Below are positions 10,096 through 19,291 of a DNA stretch of 64,000 nucleotides, piece by piece (within the stretch, counting starts at the first letter, position 1; each line of letters opens with the position of its first letter). Origin of the DNA: an uncultured Prevotella sp. (GTDB lineage: Bacteria; Bacteroidota; Bacteroidia; Bacteroidales; Bacteroidaceae). Location of the stretch: contig USJX01000001.1 in assembly GCA_900555035.1 (NCBI GenBank), positions 38,518 through 102,517 of the forward strand, written 5' to 3'. Made by a program: the position numbers and the translations under genes. A model generated the notes under the pieces. It was not told where the DNA came from, did no database searches, and saw nothing but the letters and a program-made list of their open reading frames with translations.

Positions 10096-10136
10096 GGGAG
10101 TTTTGGTAGCGACATTTATGTCGTGACCAGACTCCC
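10096..10136 (+). terminator. long hairpin between late genes
   Basis: GGGAGT pairs with ACTCCC, TGGT with ACCA and CGACAT with ATGTCG around a 2-nt loop, giving a nearly continuous 16-bp helix followed by TTTAAT. It covers an in-frame ATG at 10123, which argues for the start at 10153 in the next gene. It may act as an attenuator or as an RNA processing site. Confidence 0.55.
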
Positions 10137-10152
10137 TTTAATATTCAGCAAT

Positions 10153-10581
10153 ATGGGAAAATGCAGAATGCCATTGGATATGTATGACCTCAAACCAGAG
10201 GCGATGGTTGCCTATCTCAGATACAATGGCTATCATTTCAGCAAGAAAATGTGCGAGTGGGCGGTTAGCCTGATGTACAAGTATGACCCTTCCTCAAAGC
10301 GTGATGTAAGTGTCACGTTTTGGGATAAGGAGAAGGTGGATGCCTTGTTGCTTGGTCAGGGAATAGAGGTAAAGAATAAGATAGGCTACGACCATGTATA
10401 TGTGGCTAATATGGCGAGGGCAGACTTCTACAAGTCTTCCATCAAGGATGAGGAGCAGCTAGCCCAGTTTATCAAGGATATGGTGGATGATACCGACCAG
10501 AAAGATGGATTTATATTCAACCGATTCTATGCCGACTGCTGCCACAATGGTGTGCCTATCCCTTGGGAAGATGTGCTATGA
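10153..10581 (+). CDS. conserved late phage protein
   Basis: 142 residues from the ATG at 10153. The upstream ATG at 10123 lies inside the hairpin stem. The chain is mixed alpha/beta, with a conserved-looking ending (FYADCCHNGVPIPWEDVL) and GYDHVYVANMARADFY in the middle, a pattern I associate with Bacteroidota phages, function unknown. Its stop overlaps the next start as ATGA, indicating translational coupling. Confidence 0.6.
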   Translation: MGKCRMPLDMYDLKPEAMVAYLRYNGYHFSKKMCEWAVSLMYKYDPSSKRDVSVTFWDKEKVDALLLGQGIEVKNKIGYDHVYVANMARADFYKSSIKDEEQLAQFIKDMVDDTDQKDGFIFNRFYADCCHNGVPIPWEDVL

Positions 10582-10958
10582 TAAGAAGAGTAATACAACT
10601 TCCGAAGTACGATTGGAGCATAGTATGTTTCATAGGTTATCAGCCATCTGATGCCGATGAGATATGCCATGCTCTTTCAGATATTGGCTGCAACGGAAAT
10701 CCGTTATCGGAAGCATATAAGCATCTGTCTTTGTCGAGTGGAGATAGGGGGCTGACATATTCCAATCTGTCAGAAAGAAGGAGTGTTCTTGCCATTGGGG
10801 AGTGTGAATCAGATGGCAGCACAATCAATACAATAGGTCATGAGCTTCTTCATGTTGTAGCGCATATCTGTGAGCAGGATGGAATAGATATGCTAAGCGA
10901 GGAACCATGCTATATGATGGGGAGTCTTTGTGAGAGGTTCTTTAAGGTATATGATTAA
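10578..10958 (+). CDS. putative small zinc metallopeptidase-like phage protein
   Basis: 126 residues from an ATG overlapping the previous stop. Near residue 88 GHELLHVVAHI contains HExxH, the zinc-binding and catalytic core of gluzincin/metzincin-type peptidases, in a helix. No signal peptide or membrane helix is visible, and a third zinc ligand cannot be assigned with certainty. It could trim a virion protein or could be a catalytically inactive relative. Last gene before the convergent terminator. Confidence 0.6.
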   Translation: MIRRVIQLPKYDWSIVCFIGYQPSDADEICHALSDIGCNGNPLSEAYKHLSLSSGDRGLTYSNLSERRSVLAIGECESDGSTINTIGHELLHVVAHICEQDGIDMLSEEPCYMMGSLCERFFKVYD

Positions 10959-10984
10959 TGTTACTTCTACTTGGTGCATAAGAA

Positions 10985-11021
10985 AAGGGTGAATCTTTCG
11001 ACTCACCCTTCTTCTCTTTTT
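10985..11021. terminator. bidirectional terminator between convergent genes
   Basis: AAGGGTGA pairs with CTCACCCTT, followed on the + strand by TTCTTCTCTTTTT and on the - strand by TTTTCTT. It separates the + strand late genes from the - strand fibre module ending at 11036. Confidence 0.75.
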
Positions 11022-11035
11022 ATAAAGCCAGCGAC

Positions 11036-14000
11036 TTAGAGTTCAACATTATTAACAATAATCTCAATGAAATATTTTATGTTCTGAGATTTATTATAAA
11101 ATATGACTTGTGTCTGTCCTATATTAATACCAGAGACTATACCTGAGTTTATTGTGGCAACAGATTCATCAAGAGATTTGTAATCATTAGAAACCCCTAC
11201 GATGCTTGTTAAATCTAAAGACTCTCCCCTTTTTATAGTCTTAGGTCTTGTGAATACCACTCTGTCGTGACCTGCCCCAAATCTATAGGAATATATTATG
11301 CCATCTTTAATTTTTGGAATAAAGAAATCTACAGCATATTCATTTATAGTCTTTAATGTCCTTATATACGATTCATAGTCTCCTAATGTATCAATATTAT
11401 CACCAACCTTTGATGGAATGTCACAGTTAACCATTATTATAGGATATTTTGAACCATTCAGTGTATAAACATCATCAAAATGAGTATGTCCACAAATGTA
11501 AGCTAGCACATTTACACCATTATCTATAGCGTCATTCAAAATACTATTCAAATCTAATCCGTTACTGTCATGGTCATAAATTGTATTGTTTCTGCTAAGT
11601 CCATAAGTATGACCGGTATATCCAAAAAAGTCAACACTAAGAGGAATATGACCAATAAAAATGACACCAAATCCGTCTGGAATATTCTTTAAAACAACAT
11701 CTCTTACCCATAGAAGTTGATTATATCCAATACTTGATGTACCTCCATCAACTGTGCATAGATTAACAACCCTAATTTTTGAGATATTATTATCGAAGTA
11801 ATAATACAAATGTCCATTATCTTCTTCATTGTATGATACTCCATATACTCTTTCTTTGTCTACTGTTCCATGATTATATCCACCTAAATTCCAAATTTCA
11901 CTTCTTGTTGCTCCACCTTGTAAGCTCATATCCGTTTGAGTTTTATTGAAATATAATTCGTGATGTGCTATGGAGTAAACAAATGGTATCTTTCCTATCT
12001 TGAAAAGAGAAAAAATATTGGATAAATCTCGAAGTAGCAAAGACTTGTCTATGTAATTTTCACCACTTACTATATCGCCACAGTGACCAAGCCAATCCAC
12101 ACCAATATAATCAGCTAACAAAGCTATAGATTTGGCATGAGACTCCATTGTCTCTTTATTTGAATCCCCTATGTACTTGCCTGGAATATCCCCCATCGTA
12201 GGAGCATAGTGTGTATCTGACACAATAGCAAACAAAGAATCTCCAAAACCTCTTTCCTTAGCAATCTTAATCTTTAGCGTCTGTTCCTCGCTTTGATAAC
12301 CAGTAGGACTAGATATATACTCTTTGCTCTCCAAATATGATACTCTGTTATTTAGAGTAATAATGTTATGCAAATTCTCAGCAATATTCGTCTCATTCTC
12401 TGCGTTCTGTTTTTCAATTTCACCAATGCACTTATTAATATTTTCTATTACGGAAAGTTGATTAAAAAAATTGTTTTCAAGTGATATTCCGCTTTCTGTA
12501 ATATCTTCTTCTGTAATAGGCGTAGAATCTGATGACTGAACAGATATTATAATAAATCCATCTTCATCAGGTGTAAAAGTTGAAGATTTTTGACTAAACC
12601 ATCCTGTAGTATCTTTTATATATGAGTTGCTCAAGTTATAAAAGCACACCAAAACGTTCATAGTACTATTAGAAACTTTATATGTAATGCCTTTGTTTAC
12701 ATATATTTTTTTTGCAAAATATGCTCTTTTGTCATTTTCGCCTTCACCAAAATTTCTATTATAGTATTTACCTACAATCCACTTTTCTCCTTTTATATTA
12801 GAGGAGAACATATTATATCTAAGTGCATCTAATACTTCTGTAGGTTTTGTGGCAAATAAATTACCCTTTATGATAGATACTTGTGCTTTGTACGAGTTTT
12901 CATCAAAAGATTTAAATGGAAATAGCATGACACGAAGTGTTATATTTTCATTATTTACACTATACGATGAGCATGTATCAACTGTTTTTGAAGAGAGTTT
13001 ATTATTATCTTTGTATTCATAAACACGAATTTCAGCACCATTTGGTACACCACTAAAGACAAAAGAAAAAACATCTCCTTTTGTTGCTGTATCAGAATAA
13101 ATATAGGAGCCATTATTAGCATGAAGTGTTTCTGAAACTTCTACAAAATGTGATTCTATAGGGAACATTCCTTTTTGCATCATTAGAGCATTTTGCAAAA
13201 TAAATCTATTGGCTAATTCTTCCTGTTCAACAGACCTTTTCTTTTCATTTTCAATTAGGTAAGAAATAGAACCCTCTGTGTCTTTGTCAGAATTTAATAA
13301 ATCAACTGTTTTGTTCAGTTGATTTATTAAATCATTTTGTGGTATCAAGTTTTCTGACAAAGTATTTTTGCCGTTATATACGAAAATTCTAAAATTACCT
13401 TCTTCTGTAGTACTTTTAGTACAAAAACCATACACATATACAGTCTCAGTTTGCTCTGATTTTACTTCATAGAAATCATATCCATTTGTGTCATACGTTG
13501 TTCTGCTTAGAGTATCTCCTGAAGCATTAACTTCTCTAACTCTAACGACATAGCTATTATCATAAGAATTTTCAATGTAGTGATTAATGGAAATTATATC
13601 TCCTTTATGCAAATTTAAGACAATTTCTGTTGTTGAATTATTAAGTATAATTTTTTTTCTCTCAATAATATTCCCTAAAAGATTATCTGTATTCAAAAGT
13701 GAAGATTGATATAAACTTGTTGATATTGCTTTCTGAGACATCACCTTATCCTCAGCATCGCCTGATTCCTGAGAGATTGATTCTTTGTCAAATTTCTTTT
13801 CAAGTTCATTATTAACTCTAGACTGCTCAGTCTGCATCTTAGAGGTGACATCAGCGGAATTGGCTTTCTTGGCAATCTCAGCATCCTGCAAAGTATTCTT
13901 GGTTTTCAACTCAGATACATATGATTGTACATCAGTCTTCTCTGCTTTTGTGGAGATAGAGGAGTCTTGTTCCTTATTCTTGGCAGCAAGTTCGTCAATA

Positions 14001-14245
14001 GCACCTTGGGCTGTGACGGCTGTCATGTCACTGGTCTCGTTACTATAAGAGACAGCATTGGCAGTAGAGGCACCACCAGTTGCGGTGATGTCCTTAATAG
14101 CATTCTCTAGCTGATGGGTCTTGTCACCTATCTGTTGGACAGTCTCCTTGTCTCCATCCATGAAGACCTCCCTTGCGGATGCAAGTTTTCCTTGCTTTGT
14201 GGCTGCATGTAGTGTGGCTGTTACATTAATATTATTATCTGACAT
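11036..14245 (-). CDS. tail fibre with embedded calcineurin-like phosphoesterase and C-terminal Ig-like domain
   Basis: 1069 residues. The first 170 are coiled-coil fibre stalk. About 180-640 is beta-rich. Residues 670-950 form a metallophosphoesterase, with D677-T-H679, GD724, AHHE 760-763, GH866 and GHTH 919-922. In the family the third motif is GNH(D/E); here Asn is replaced by His. The last 80 residues (IKRGESLDLTSIVG...SLDESVATI) look like a bacterial Ig-like (BIG2) domain. A fibre enzyme of this type could remove phosphate or phosphodiester groups from capsule or LPS during adsorption. That substrate is inferred. Co-directional with the next two fibre genes, all behind promoter 16753-16795. 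Confidence 0.8.
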   Translation of the reverse strand: MSDNNINVTATLHAATKQGKLASAREVFMDGDKETVQQIGDKTHQLENAIKDITATGGASTANAVSYSNETSDMTAVTAQGAIDELAAKNKEQDSSISTKAEKTDVQSYVSELKTKNTLQDAEIAKKANSADVTSKMQTEQSRVNNELEKKFDKESISQESGDAEDKVMSQKAISTSLYQSSLLNTDNLLGNIIERKKIILNNSTTEIVLNLHKGDIISINHYIENSYDNSYVVRVREVNASGDTLSRTTYDTNGYDFYEVKSEQTETVYVYGFCTKSTTEEGNFRIFVYNGKNTLSENLIPQNDLINQLNKTVDLLNSDKDTEGSISYLIENEKKRSVEQEELANRFILQNALMMQKGMFPIESHFVEVSETLHANNGSYIYSDTATKGDVFSFVFSGVPNGAEIRVYEYKDNNKLSSKTVDTCSSYSVNNENITLRVMLFPFKSFDENSYKAQVSIIKGNLFATKPTEVLDALRYNMFSSNIKGEKWIVGKYYNRNFGEGENDKRAYFAKKIYVNKGITYKVSNSTMNVLVCFYNLSNSYIKDTTGWFSQKSSTFTPDEDGFIIISVQSSDSTPITEEDITESGISLENNFFNQLSVIENINKCIGEIEKQNAENETNIAENLHNIITLNNRVSYLESKEYISSPTGYQSEEQTLKIKIAKERGFGDSLFAIVSDTHYAPTMGDIPGKYIGDSNKETMESHAKSIALLADYIGVDWLGHCGDIVSGENYIDKSLLLRDLSNIFSLFKIGKIPFVYSIAHHELYFNKTQTDMSLQGGATRSEIWNLGGYNHGTVDKERVYGVSYNEEDNGHLYYYFDNNISKIRVVNLCTVDGGTSSIGYNQLLWVRDVVLKNIPDGFGVIFIGHIPLSVDFFGYTGHTYGLSRNNTIYDHDSNGLDLNSILNDAIDNGVNVLAYICGHTHFDDVYTLNGSKYPIIMVNCDIPSKVGDNIDTLGDYESYIRTLKTINEYAVDFFIPKIKDGIIYSYRFGAGHDRVVFTRPKTIKRGESLDLTSIVGVSNDYKSLDESVATINSGIVSGINIGQTQVIFYNKSQNIKYFIEIIVNNVEL

Positions 14246-14256
14246 ATCTTTTTATT

Positions 14257-15810
14257 TTACAATATTACTAAATTCCATGTAGCTTGTGTGAGAGGATTGG
14301 CTGTGCGGTATGCCTTGAATGTTCCTAAGCTATTGGTGATAGCCTGAGTAACAGATAAAGGAACGTCAAATCCAGCACTGGTTACACGAGTGATTGAGAG
14401 ATAATTAGGTACTACTAGCCAGATGTAATCATTATCCTTAGTAGTTACTTTTGGATTGAATGATACTCCTGTAGCTGATACCTTGTTGAGCGTGTTGAGG
14501 ATTTCTTCGGTCATGGTGGCTGCTGTGTTTCCTCCAAAGTAGCAGAGATAGCGAGTCTGTGATGTACTCTTGCCAGTTCTTCCTTCCTTGGTTACTGCAT
14601 ACTTGAAGATTTCTCTTGCTCCTTCGATAGGTGTGGATAGAGTTCCACCTGATGATGGAGTCTCTGAGAGATTCTTTGGGGCGTTGTCGTTAATCTGCTT
14701 GCTGATGATGGAAGTATCAGGCACAATGGGTTTGTTGTCGCTTGTTACAGAATAACGAATCTCTGTCTGCATCGTACCTACGTTCGGGGTGATTGTAAAT
14801 CCTAAGATGATAGGATAAACCGTATCATTCAGCTTTGCTAGGTTCTCGTCAACGTCCTGAATCAATCCTACTAGATTATCAGGAAGACCAGTAGCGGCTT
14901 GAATTGCTTTGCGAAGCTCTGGGTCGAACTTATCAATCTTCAATGTGCCGCTTGCCAACTTATCATTGGTTACTGAACCATTCTTGATTTTCTCAGTTGA
15001 AACTGCATTGTCGGAAAGTTTGGAGTTGACAATACTCTTATCAACTACCTGTGCTGTGTTGACTGAGTTTTGAGCCATCTTTTCGTTGGTGACAGAACTG
15101 TCCTTAATATTTTTTGTAGCTACTGCATCTACAGATAGCTTTGAATTGACTATACTGCCATCCTTTACCAAAGTTTCATCTATCGCTCCTTCTGCAATCT
15201 TATCCTTGGTGATAGACTTTCTTGCTACCTTATCCGTTGTTACAGACTCGTTTGCAAGGTGTTTTGTTTCCAATGTTCCTTCACGCACTACTCTGCCATC
15301 TACTGACTGGTCTCCCAACTTTGTATTGGTGATGGCTTTCTCTTCCACCTTCTCCGTGGTTACGGCTCGGTCGTTGAGTTTCTCGGTGATGATAGATTCA
15401 TTCTTAATCTTTTCCGATGTTACTGCATTAGGAGCGATTTTTGAATTATCTACCGATTGGTCATTCAACTTCTCCGTAGTTACCGCCTTGTTGTTGATTT
15501 TGTCGGTCTCTACGGAAGAGTCGGCAAGTTTGGAGGTTGTGATGTTTGCATCTGCCACCTTGTCTGTGGTTACGGATGCAGCATTAAGTTTCTCAGTTGT
15601 TACCGATTCATTCTCCAACTTCTCTGTAGTGACGGCTTGGTCGGCAATCTGAGTAGTGTCGAGTTGGTCGGTCTTATTGACCTTCTCGTCCAGAAGCTCC
15701 TTGGTGGATTTGCCTGAACTCTCATCTTTCACGTATCGGGTGTAGGTCAGGGTCTCATCGGCTCTGTCGCTTACGAGCGTATTACTATAGTTTACTTTAT
15801 CTGCTGCCAT
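14257..15810 (-). CDS. tail fibre with about 10-residue tandem repeats
   Basis: 517 residues. From about 55 to 300 the chain is an array of imperfect decapeptides of the type (A/S)VTTEKLNDx, more than 20 copies, as in trimeric beta-helical phage fibres. The last 170 residues are a separate globular beta-rich tip. The repeats make this stretch of DNA prone to length change by recombination. Lies 2 bases downstream of the 15812 gene and 12 bases upstream of the phosphoesterase fibre, in one operon. Receptor binding by the tip is inferred. Confidence 0.75.
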   Translation of the reverse strand: MAADKVNYSNTLVSDRADETLTYTRYVKDESSGKSTKELLDEKVNKTDQLDTTQIADQAVTTEKLENESVTTEKLNAASVTTDKVADANITTSKLADSSVETDKINNKAVTTEKLNDQSVDNSKIAPNAVTSEKIKNESIITEKLNDRAVTTEKVEEKAITNTKLGDQSVDGRVVREGTLETKHLANESVTTDKVARKSITKDKIAEGAIDETLVKDGSIVNSKLSVDAVATKNIKDSSVTNEKMAQNSVNTAQVVDKSIVNSKLSDNAVSTEKIKNGSVTNDKLASGTLKIDKFDPELRKAIQAATGLPDNLVGLIQDVDENLAKLNDTVYPIILGFTITPNVGTMQTEIRYSVTSDNKPIVPDTSIISKQINDNAPKNLSETPSSGGTLSTPIEGAREIFKYAVTKEGRTGKSTSQTRYLCYFGGNTAATMTEEILNTLNKVSATGVSFNPKVTTKDNDYIWLVVPNYLSITRVTSAGFDVPLSVTQAITNSLGTFKAYRTANPLTQATWNLVIL

Positions 15811-15811
15811 G

Positions 15812-16726
15812 TTACTTTAATTTAGCGTTATATGTATGTTCTCCTGCTTTCAGTTGGTCACTCCAGTAGTAGAAAATGTCACCAATCTTGGTGGTATTGA
15901 ACGCTGAGGTGAGTCCTGACTGGGAGAAGATAACTGGAACACGGCTGGCGAACCAGACGTATGGCTTTTCTTGGGTAGTAGTAACCGTGATAGACTTATC
16001 TACTATGTCACCCACCACCTTGGTGAGGTCTTCCATATTAAACTGGCACATATCCTTGGCTGCGGTGGCTCCGTAATAATAGAGGTTATCATCGCCATTT
16101 GCCATGATGCTGACGTAGCCAGATACGGATGGAATCTCAATCTTGCCATCCTTGTAAACGTCTCTTGTGATGTCGGCTCCATCCATAACCACCTTCACCA
16201 AACCGAGGTTGAATCCTTCGGCTGGGGTAAGCGTTGCCTCGTACTTCTCGCCTAACTTCAATGTGGCAGGAGTAGAGGAGAGGGTTACATCATCAAGAGA
16301 ATAGACAAAGGTGCAATCTGACTGGTTCTTGGTGACCATGTAGTAACGGAGGTCGAACATGCCTACCGTCTCGCCTTGGAAAACGCCAACAGGAATCTTC
16401 ACCCTATTGTTGGTCTCCACAATCTGCATGATGTTTCTCTCCACACTCTTCATGGCATAGCCATCGTAGTTCCATGATACGGCTACATTGTAGTTGCCGA
16501 TGTCTAGGGTGGATGGGATATTGCACACCAGCACATTATGCTCGATTCCACCGATGGACGTTGGCACGATGATGGAATCATCAAAACAGCATTGCAGTTC
16601 AACCTTGATGTCGGATGCCTTGGTCAGGTCGAAGTCAACCAGTCTGTTGAACTCCTTAGACAAGTCCATCTTCCGCACCAAGATATGGAGTTTGAAAGCG
16701 TTGCCTTGTACAATCTTATAAATCAT
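15812..16726 (-). CDS. baseplate/fibre-adaptor-like phage protein with Ig-like folds
   Basis: 304 residues starting MIYKIVQGNAFKLHILVRK, a pattern seen in proteins that join fibres to phage tails in Bacteroidota. It is beta-rich throughout, with one probable Ig-like domain (about residues 130-210: FVYSLDDVTLSSTPATLKLGEKYEATLTP, here shown only in part as an Ig-type strand pattern). It is the first gene of the fibre operon and starts about 27 bases from the -7 box of promoter 16753-16795. Exact role inferred from position. Confidence 0.6.
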   Translation of the reverse strand: MIYKIVQGNAFKLHILVRKMDLSKEFNRLVDFDLTKASDIKVELQCCFDDSIIVPTSIGGIEHNVLVCNIPSTLDIGNYNVAVSWNYDGYAMKSVERNIMQIVETNNRVKIPVGVFQGETVGMFDLRYYMVTKNQSDCTFVYSLDDVTLSSTPATLKLGEKYEATLTPAEGFNLGLVKVVMDGADITRDVYKDGKIEIPSVSGYVSIMANGDDNLYYYGATAAKDMCQFNMEDLTKVVGDIVDKSITVTTTQEKPYVWFASRVPVIFSQSGLTSAFNTTKIGDIFYYWSDQLKAGEHTYNAKLK

Positions 16727-16752
16727 ATTTGATACACATTATTAATAATACG

Positions 16753-16795
16753 CAAAGATAGGTATAATTTTCTCTACCTATCCTTTATCCGTTAA
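16753..16795 (-). promoter_or_regulatory. composite phage promoter, copy 2
   Basis: On the - strand TTAACGGATAAAG (16795-16783), 22 bases, then TATCTTTG (16760-16753). Drives the fibre operon 16726-11036. Confidence 0.75.
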
Positions 16796-16813
16796 CACTT
16801 GAACGGAAAAACT

Positions 16814-17119
16814 TTAGATTAAGCCTTTCCATCGTAGGAATTTGCGCTTTCTGCTGAGTTTTCCCTTCTTGCTCTTGCAGTTGGTATGATATACGCAATC
16901 CTTGAATAGGTCTCTAACCTTCATGTCTTTATCTACCAACTTCGTCTTCTTGAATGCTTCAAAATAGGAGCGATTCATAATCATCAAGTTGCCCTTCTGC
17001 GTAGGGAGGACATAGAAGATGTCACCGTGGTTCTTCTTTGCTGCGAGGTCTGCCTTAGCCGTAGCTTGGCGGTACATGATTTCGCACTTGATGCGCTTGA
17101 AAATGTTTTTTACTTTCAT
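16814..17119 (-). CDS. small basic phage protein
   Basis: 101 residues, very rich in Lys and Arg, with no membrane helix. The N terminus (MKVKNIFKRIKCEIMYRQATAKADLAAKK) is an amphipathic basic helix and the C terminus (KSKKGKLSRKRKFLRWKG) is also basic. It may bind nucleic acid or phospholipid. It sits 24 bases after the terminase gene, on the same strand. A related layout (basic N-terminal helix, then FFIAVIANKG) is seen in the product of 32646-32942, so the two may be distant paralogues. Function unknown. Confidence 0.6.
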   Translation of the reverse strand: MKVKNIFKRIKCEIMYRQATAKADLAAKKNHGDIFYVLPTQKGNLMIMNRSYFEAFKKTKLVDKDMKVRDLFKDCVYHTNCKSKKGKLSRKRKFLRWKGLI

Positions 17120-17143
17120 AATGGTAATTATTAATTATTGATA

Positions 17144-19291
17144 CTATATGATGGTTGCTGCCGAAACAGAAACCTTTCTTCTCATTACTCTTGTCTGATA
17201 GGAAATCATCTTTGGCATTTCCATTTCATTGAAACAGATGTGGAGTCCGATGGCTCTGGTCATGAGCAAATCATCGTGCTTTCCGTCAATGGCTCCGTAT
17301 GCTCCGTTCTTCTTACGCTCGTAGGTAAGGAACTCATTCAGGCATCGTTGGTCACGCTCAACGTATAGATGCTCTCTGACTACCTGAACCAAAACAGAGA
17401 TAACCATTGGCTTGGTTGCCACATTGGTATGGAATCCGTACTTGCGTGGAAGACCTTCCTTGATGTCAGCTTCGCTCTGCTTGCGTGCATAGAGATTATC
17501 GTACTCATCCTTTATTTGATTCAGGATGAACTCAGACTGGTCACCACCTTCCAAGATGTGCTCCTTGTCTTTCGTCTCCAAGGTGTTGGATTCTATTACC
17601 AATAGGGCATTGTCGTAGTACTTGGCTATCTGTGCTGCTTTCCATGCCAGCAAGTCCATATCTATGTGTCCGTACCATTGGGCTACCACGTATGGCTTGC
17701 CACCTTCCATCATCCAATATCGGTCGAAGACACAGATAACAGACCAGTCTGCCTTACTACCTCTACCGCCAATATCCACGACAACCAGATAGCGGTTTGT
17801 GACCTTGCAATCGTCAAAGTACTCTGGCTTGCTCCATATCCACAACTGCCCTGTCTTGTCTTCTGTGAATCGAACATTCTGTAGGCATTTCTTGCCCTTA
17901 TATCCGTCTCCGTAAACATCACCGATGAACTTAGGTGCTCGGCAACCTTTCGTGAACTGGTCAACCTTCTCTTCTGCAAATACCTTGGCTCCTGAGTGCT
18001 TGAAGGCCTCTACTGGGTCAGAAGGGAATCCGCTAGCCATATCGCCATGGTCAGTGAACTTCTTGCGCTCCATGATATACCAGTTGAGAGCTTCCAAAGG
18101 TGCTCCCATCTGCCACAACTTCCAAAGATAGGTAACTGGCTCCTCACGATTAGACATCGTGTTGGTGTTGTTGCGGTTGTCGTACAACCATTTTGCGAAC
18201 TCCTCTTTCTGTTTCTTACTCTCGAAGTCAAGATGGTATAAGTCGTAAATCTCGAACCATGGTACGAAGAACGGCTCAAATACCGATTCTCCTGCTTCTG
18301 CTGCCAACCACTCCTGATGGAAGAAGTTTCCAGTACCATTTGCGGTTGATTCATATACTATCATCGTGTATGGTCTGTAGAGCACACCATTGGTTGCATT
18401 CTGCACAACTTCCTCAGGAGACTTGCCTTCCGTCTTCTCCCACAATCCAACCTCGGAACAATGTATAAGGTTGTAGTCTTCACCATTGGCAGAAGTAGGT
18501 TTCTGCATGGAGCCCACCTTGATTTTGCAGAATCGCTGAGGAACCTTCTTGACGTTACCTGATGTTCCGAACCCAACAAACTTAGGCTCGTTCTCGGTAT
18601 ATGCATCTCCCATTTCATGCAGGAACTTTACTGGGAACATCTTCAATGCTTCATCGAACATTCCTCGGATGGTTTCTGCGGTGTCCTTGACCTGAGCCAC
18701 GATGAGCGAGTTGAGACCCTTCTGCCACATGAGTTGCAACCAGAGGAAGTACATCTGAATAACCGTTGAACCTCCCCATTGTCGGGCTTTCAGAAGAATG
18801 AGACGGATAGGGCGATTCTTCTTTCTTCGCTCCTCCAGCCACCTGAGCAGTCTGCGCTGCGGTCTTCTGAGAACAAAACGGAATGGGAGACCTCCACCTT
18901 TCGGCTTGATATAGATGAATACGGCAAAGAAGAAGAATGGGTCATGTTTCATTCTGATGCGAGTAAACTGCTCTACCAGTTGTTCCATTTCCTCCTCCTC
19001 GTTGTATGGCTCGTCTATATCCTTGTGCAGTTCCTCGATTACTGCCTTGCAGCTACCCAACTCGATGAGCATCTTGACGAGCGGAATCTTCTTCATTGAT
19101 AGAGGAAGGTTCTGTTTCTGAATCGGGTAATCGGGCAGGAAGAGCAGGAATCGCTTATCTCCACAACCTTCACCCTTGACTGGATTGAAAGGTGTGTTGA
19201 TTTCCTTGATGCGTTTATCGTTCTCTTTCAGGATGCCCAATACATGTTTGTCGAGTGCATCAGTCAGTTTGGCGGTTACTTGTCTTGGCAT
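17144..19291 (-). CDS. terL: terminase large subunit
   Basis: ATP-driven DNA packaging motor and nuclease. A start at 19291 (MPRQVTAKL) is preferred; an in-frame ATG at 19315 lies deeper in the upstream gene. Motifs: Walker A KARQWGGST (about 168-176), Walker B LIHCSEVGLW with catalytic Glu near 280, then an RNase H-like nuclease with VVVDIGGRGSKADWS (first Asp), LLVIESN and a terminal HDDLLMTRA. Length of about 715 residues is at the upper end for the family. It overlaps the rhomboid-like gene by 16 bases, implying coupled translation. Confidence 0.9.
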   Translation of the reverse strand: MPRQVTAKLTDALDKHVLGILKENDKRIKEINTPFNPVKGEGCGDKRFLLFLPDYPIQKQNLPLSMKKIPLVKMLIELGSCKAVIEELHKDIDEPYNEEEEMEQLVEQFTRIRMKHDPFFFFAVFIYIKPKGGGLPFRFVLRRPQRRLLRWLEERRKKNRPIRLILLKARQWGGSTVIQMYFLWLQLMWQKGLNSLIVAQVKDTAETIRGMFDEALKMFPVKFLHEMGDAYTENEPKFVGFGTSGNVKKVPQRFCKIKVGSMQKPTSANGEDYNLIHCSEVGLWEKTEGKSPEEVVQNATNGVLYRPYTMIVYESTANGTGNFFHQEWLAAEAGESVFEPFFVPWFEIYDLYHLDFESKKQKEEFAKWLYDNRNNTNTMSNREEPVTYLWKLWQMGAPLEALNWYIMERKKFTDHGDMASGFPSDPVEAFKHSGAKVFAEEKVDQFTKGCRAPKFIGDVYGDGYKGKKCLQNVRFTEDKTGQLWIWSKPEYFDDCKVTNRYLVVVDIGGRGSKADWSVICVFDRYWMMEGGKPYVVAQWYGHIDMDLLAWKAAQIAKYYDNALLVIESNTLETKDKEHILEGGDQSEFILNQIKDEYDNLYARKQSEADIKEGLPRKYGFHTNVATKPMVISVLVQVVREHLYVERDQRCLNEFLTYERKKNGAYGAIDGKHDDLLMTRAIGLHICFNEMEMPKMISYQTRVMRRKVSVSAATII

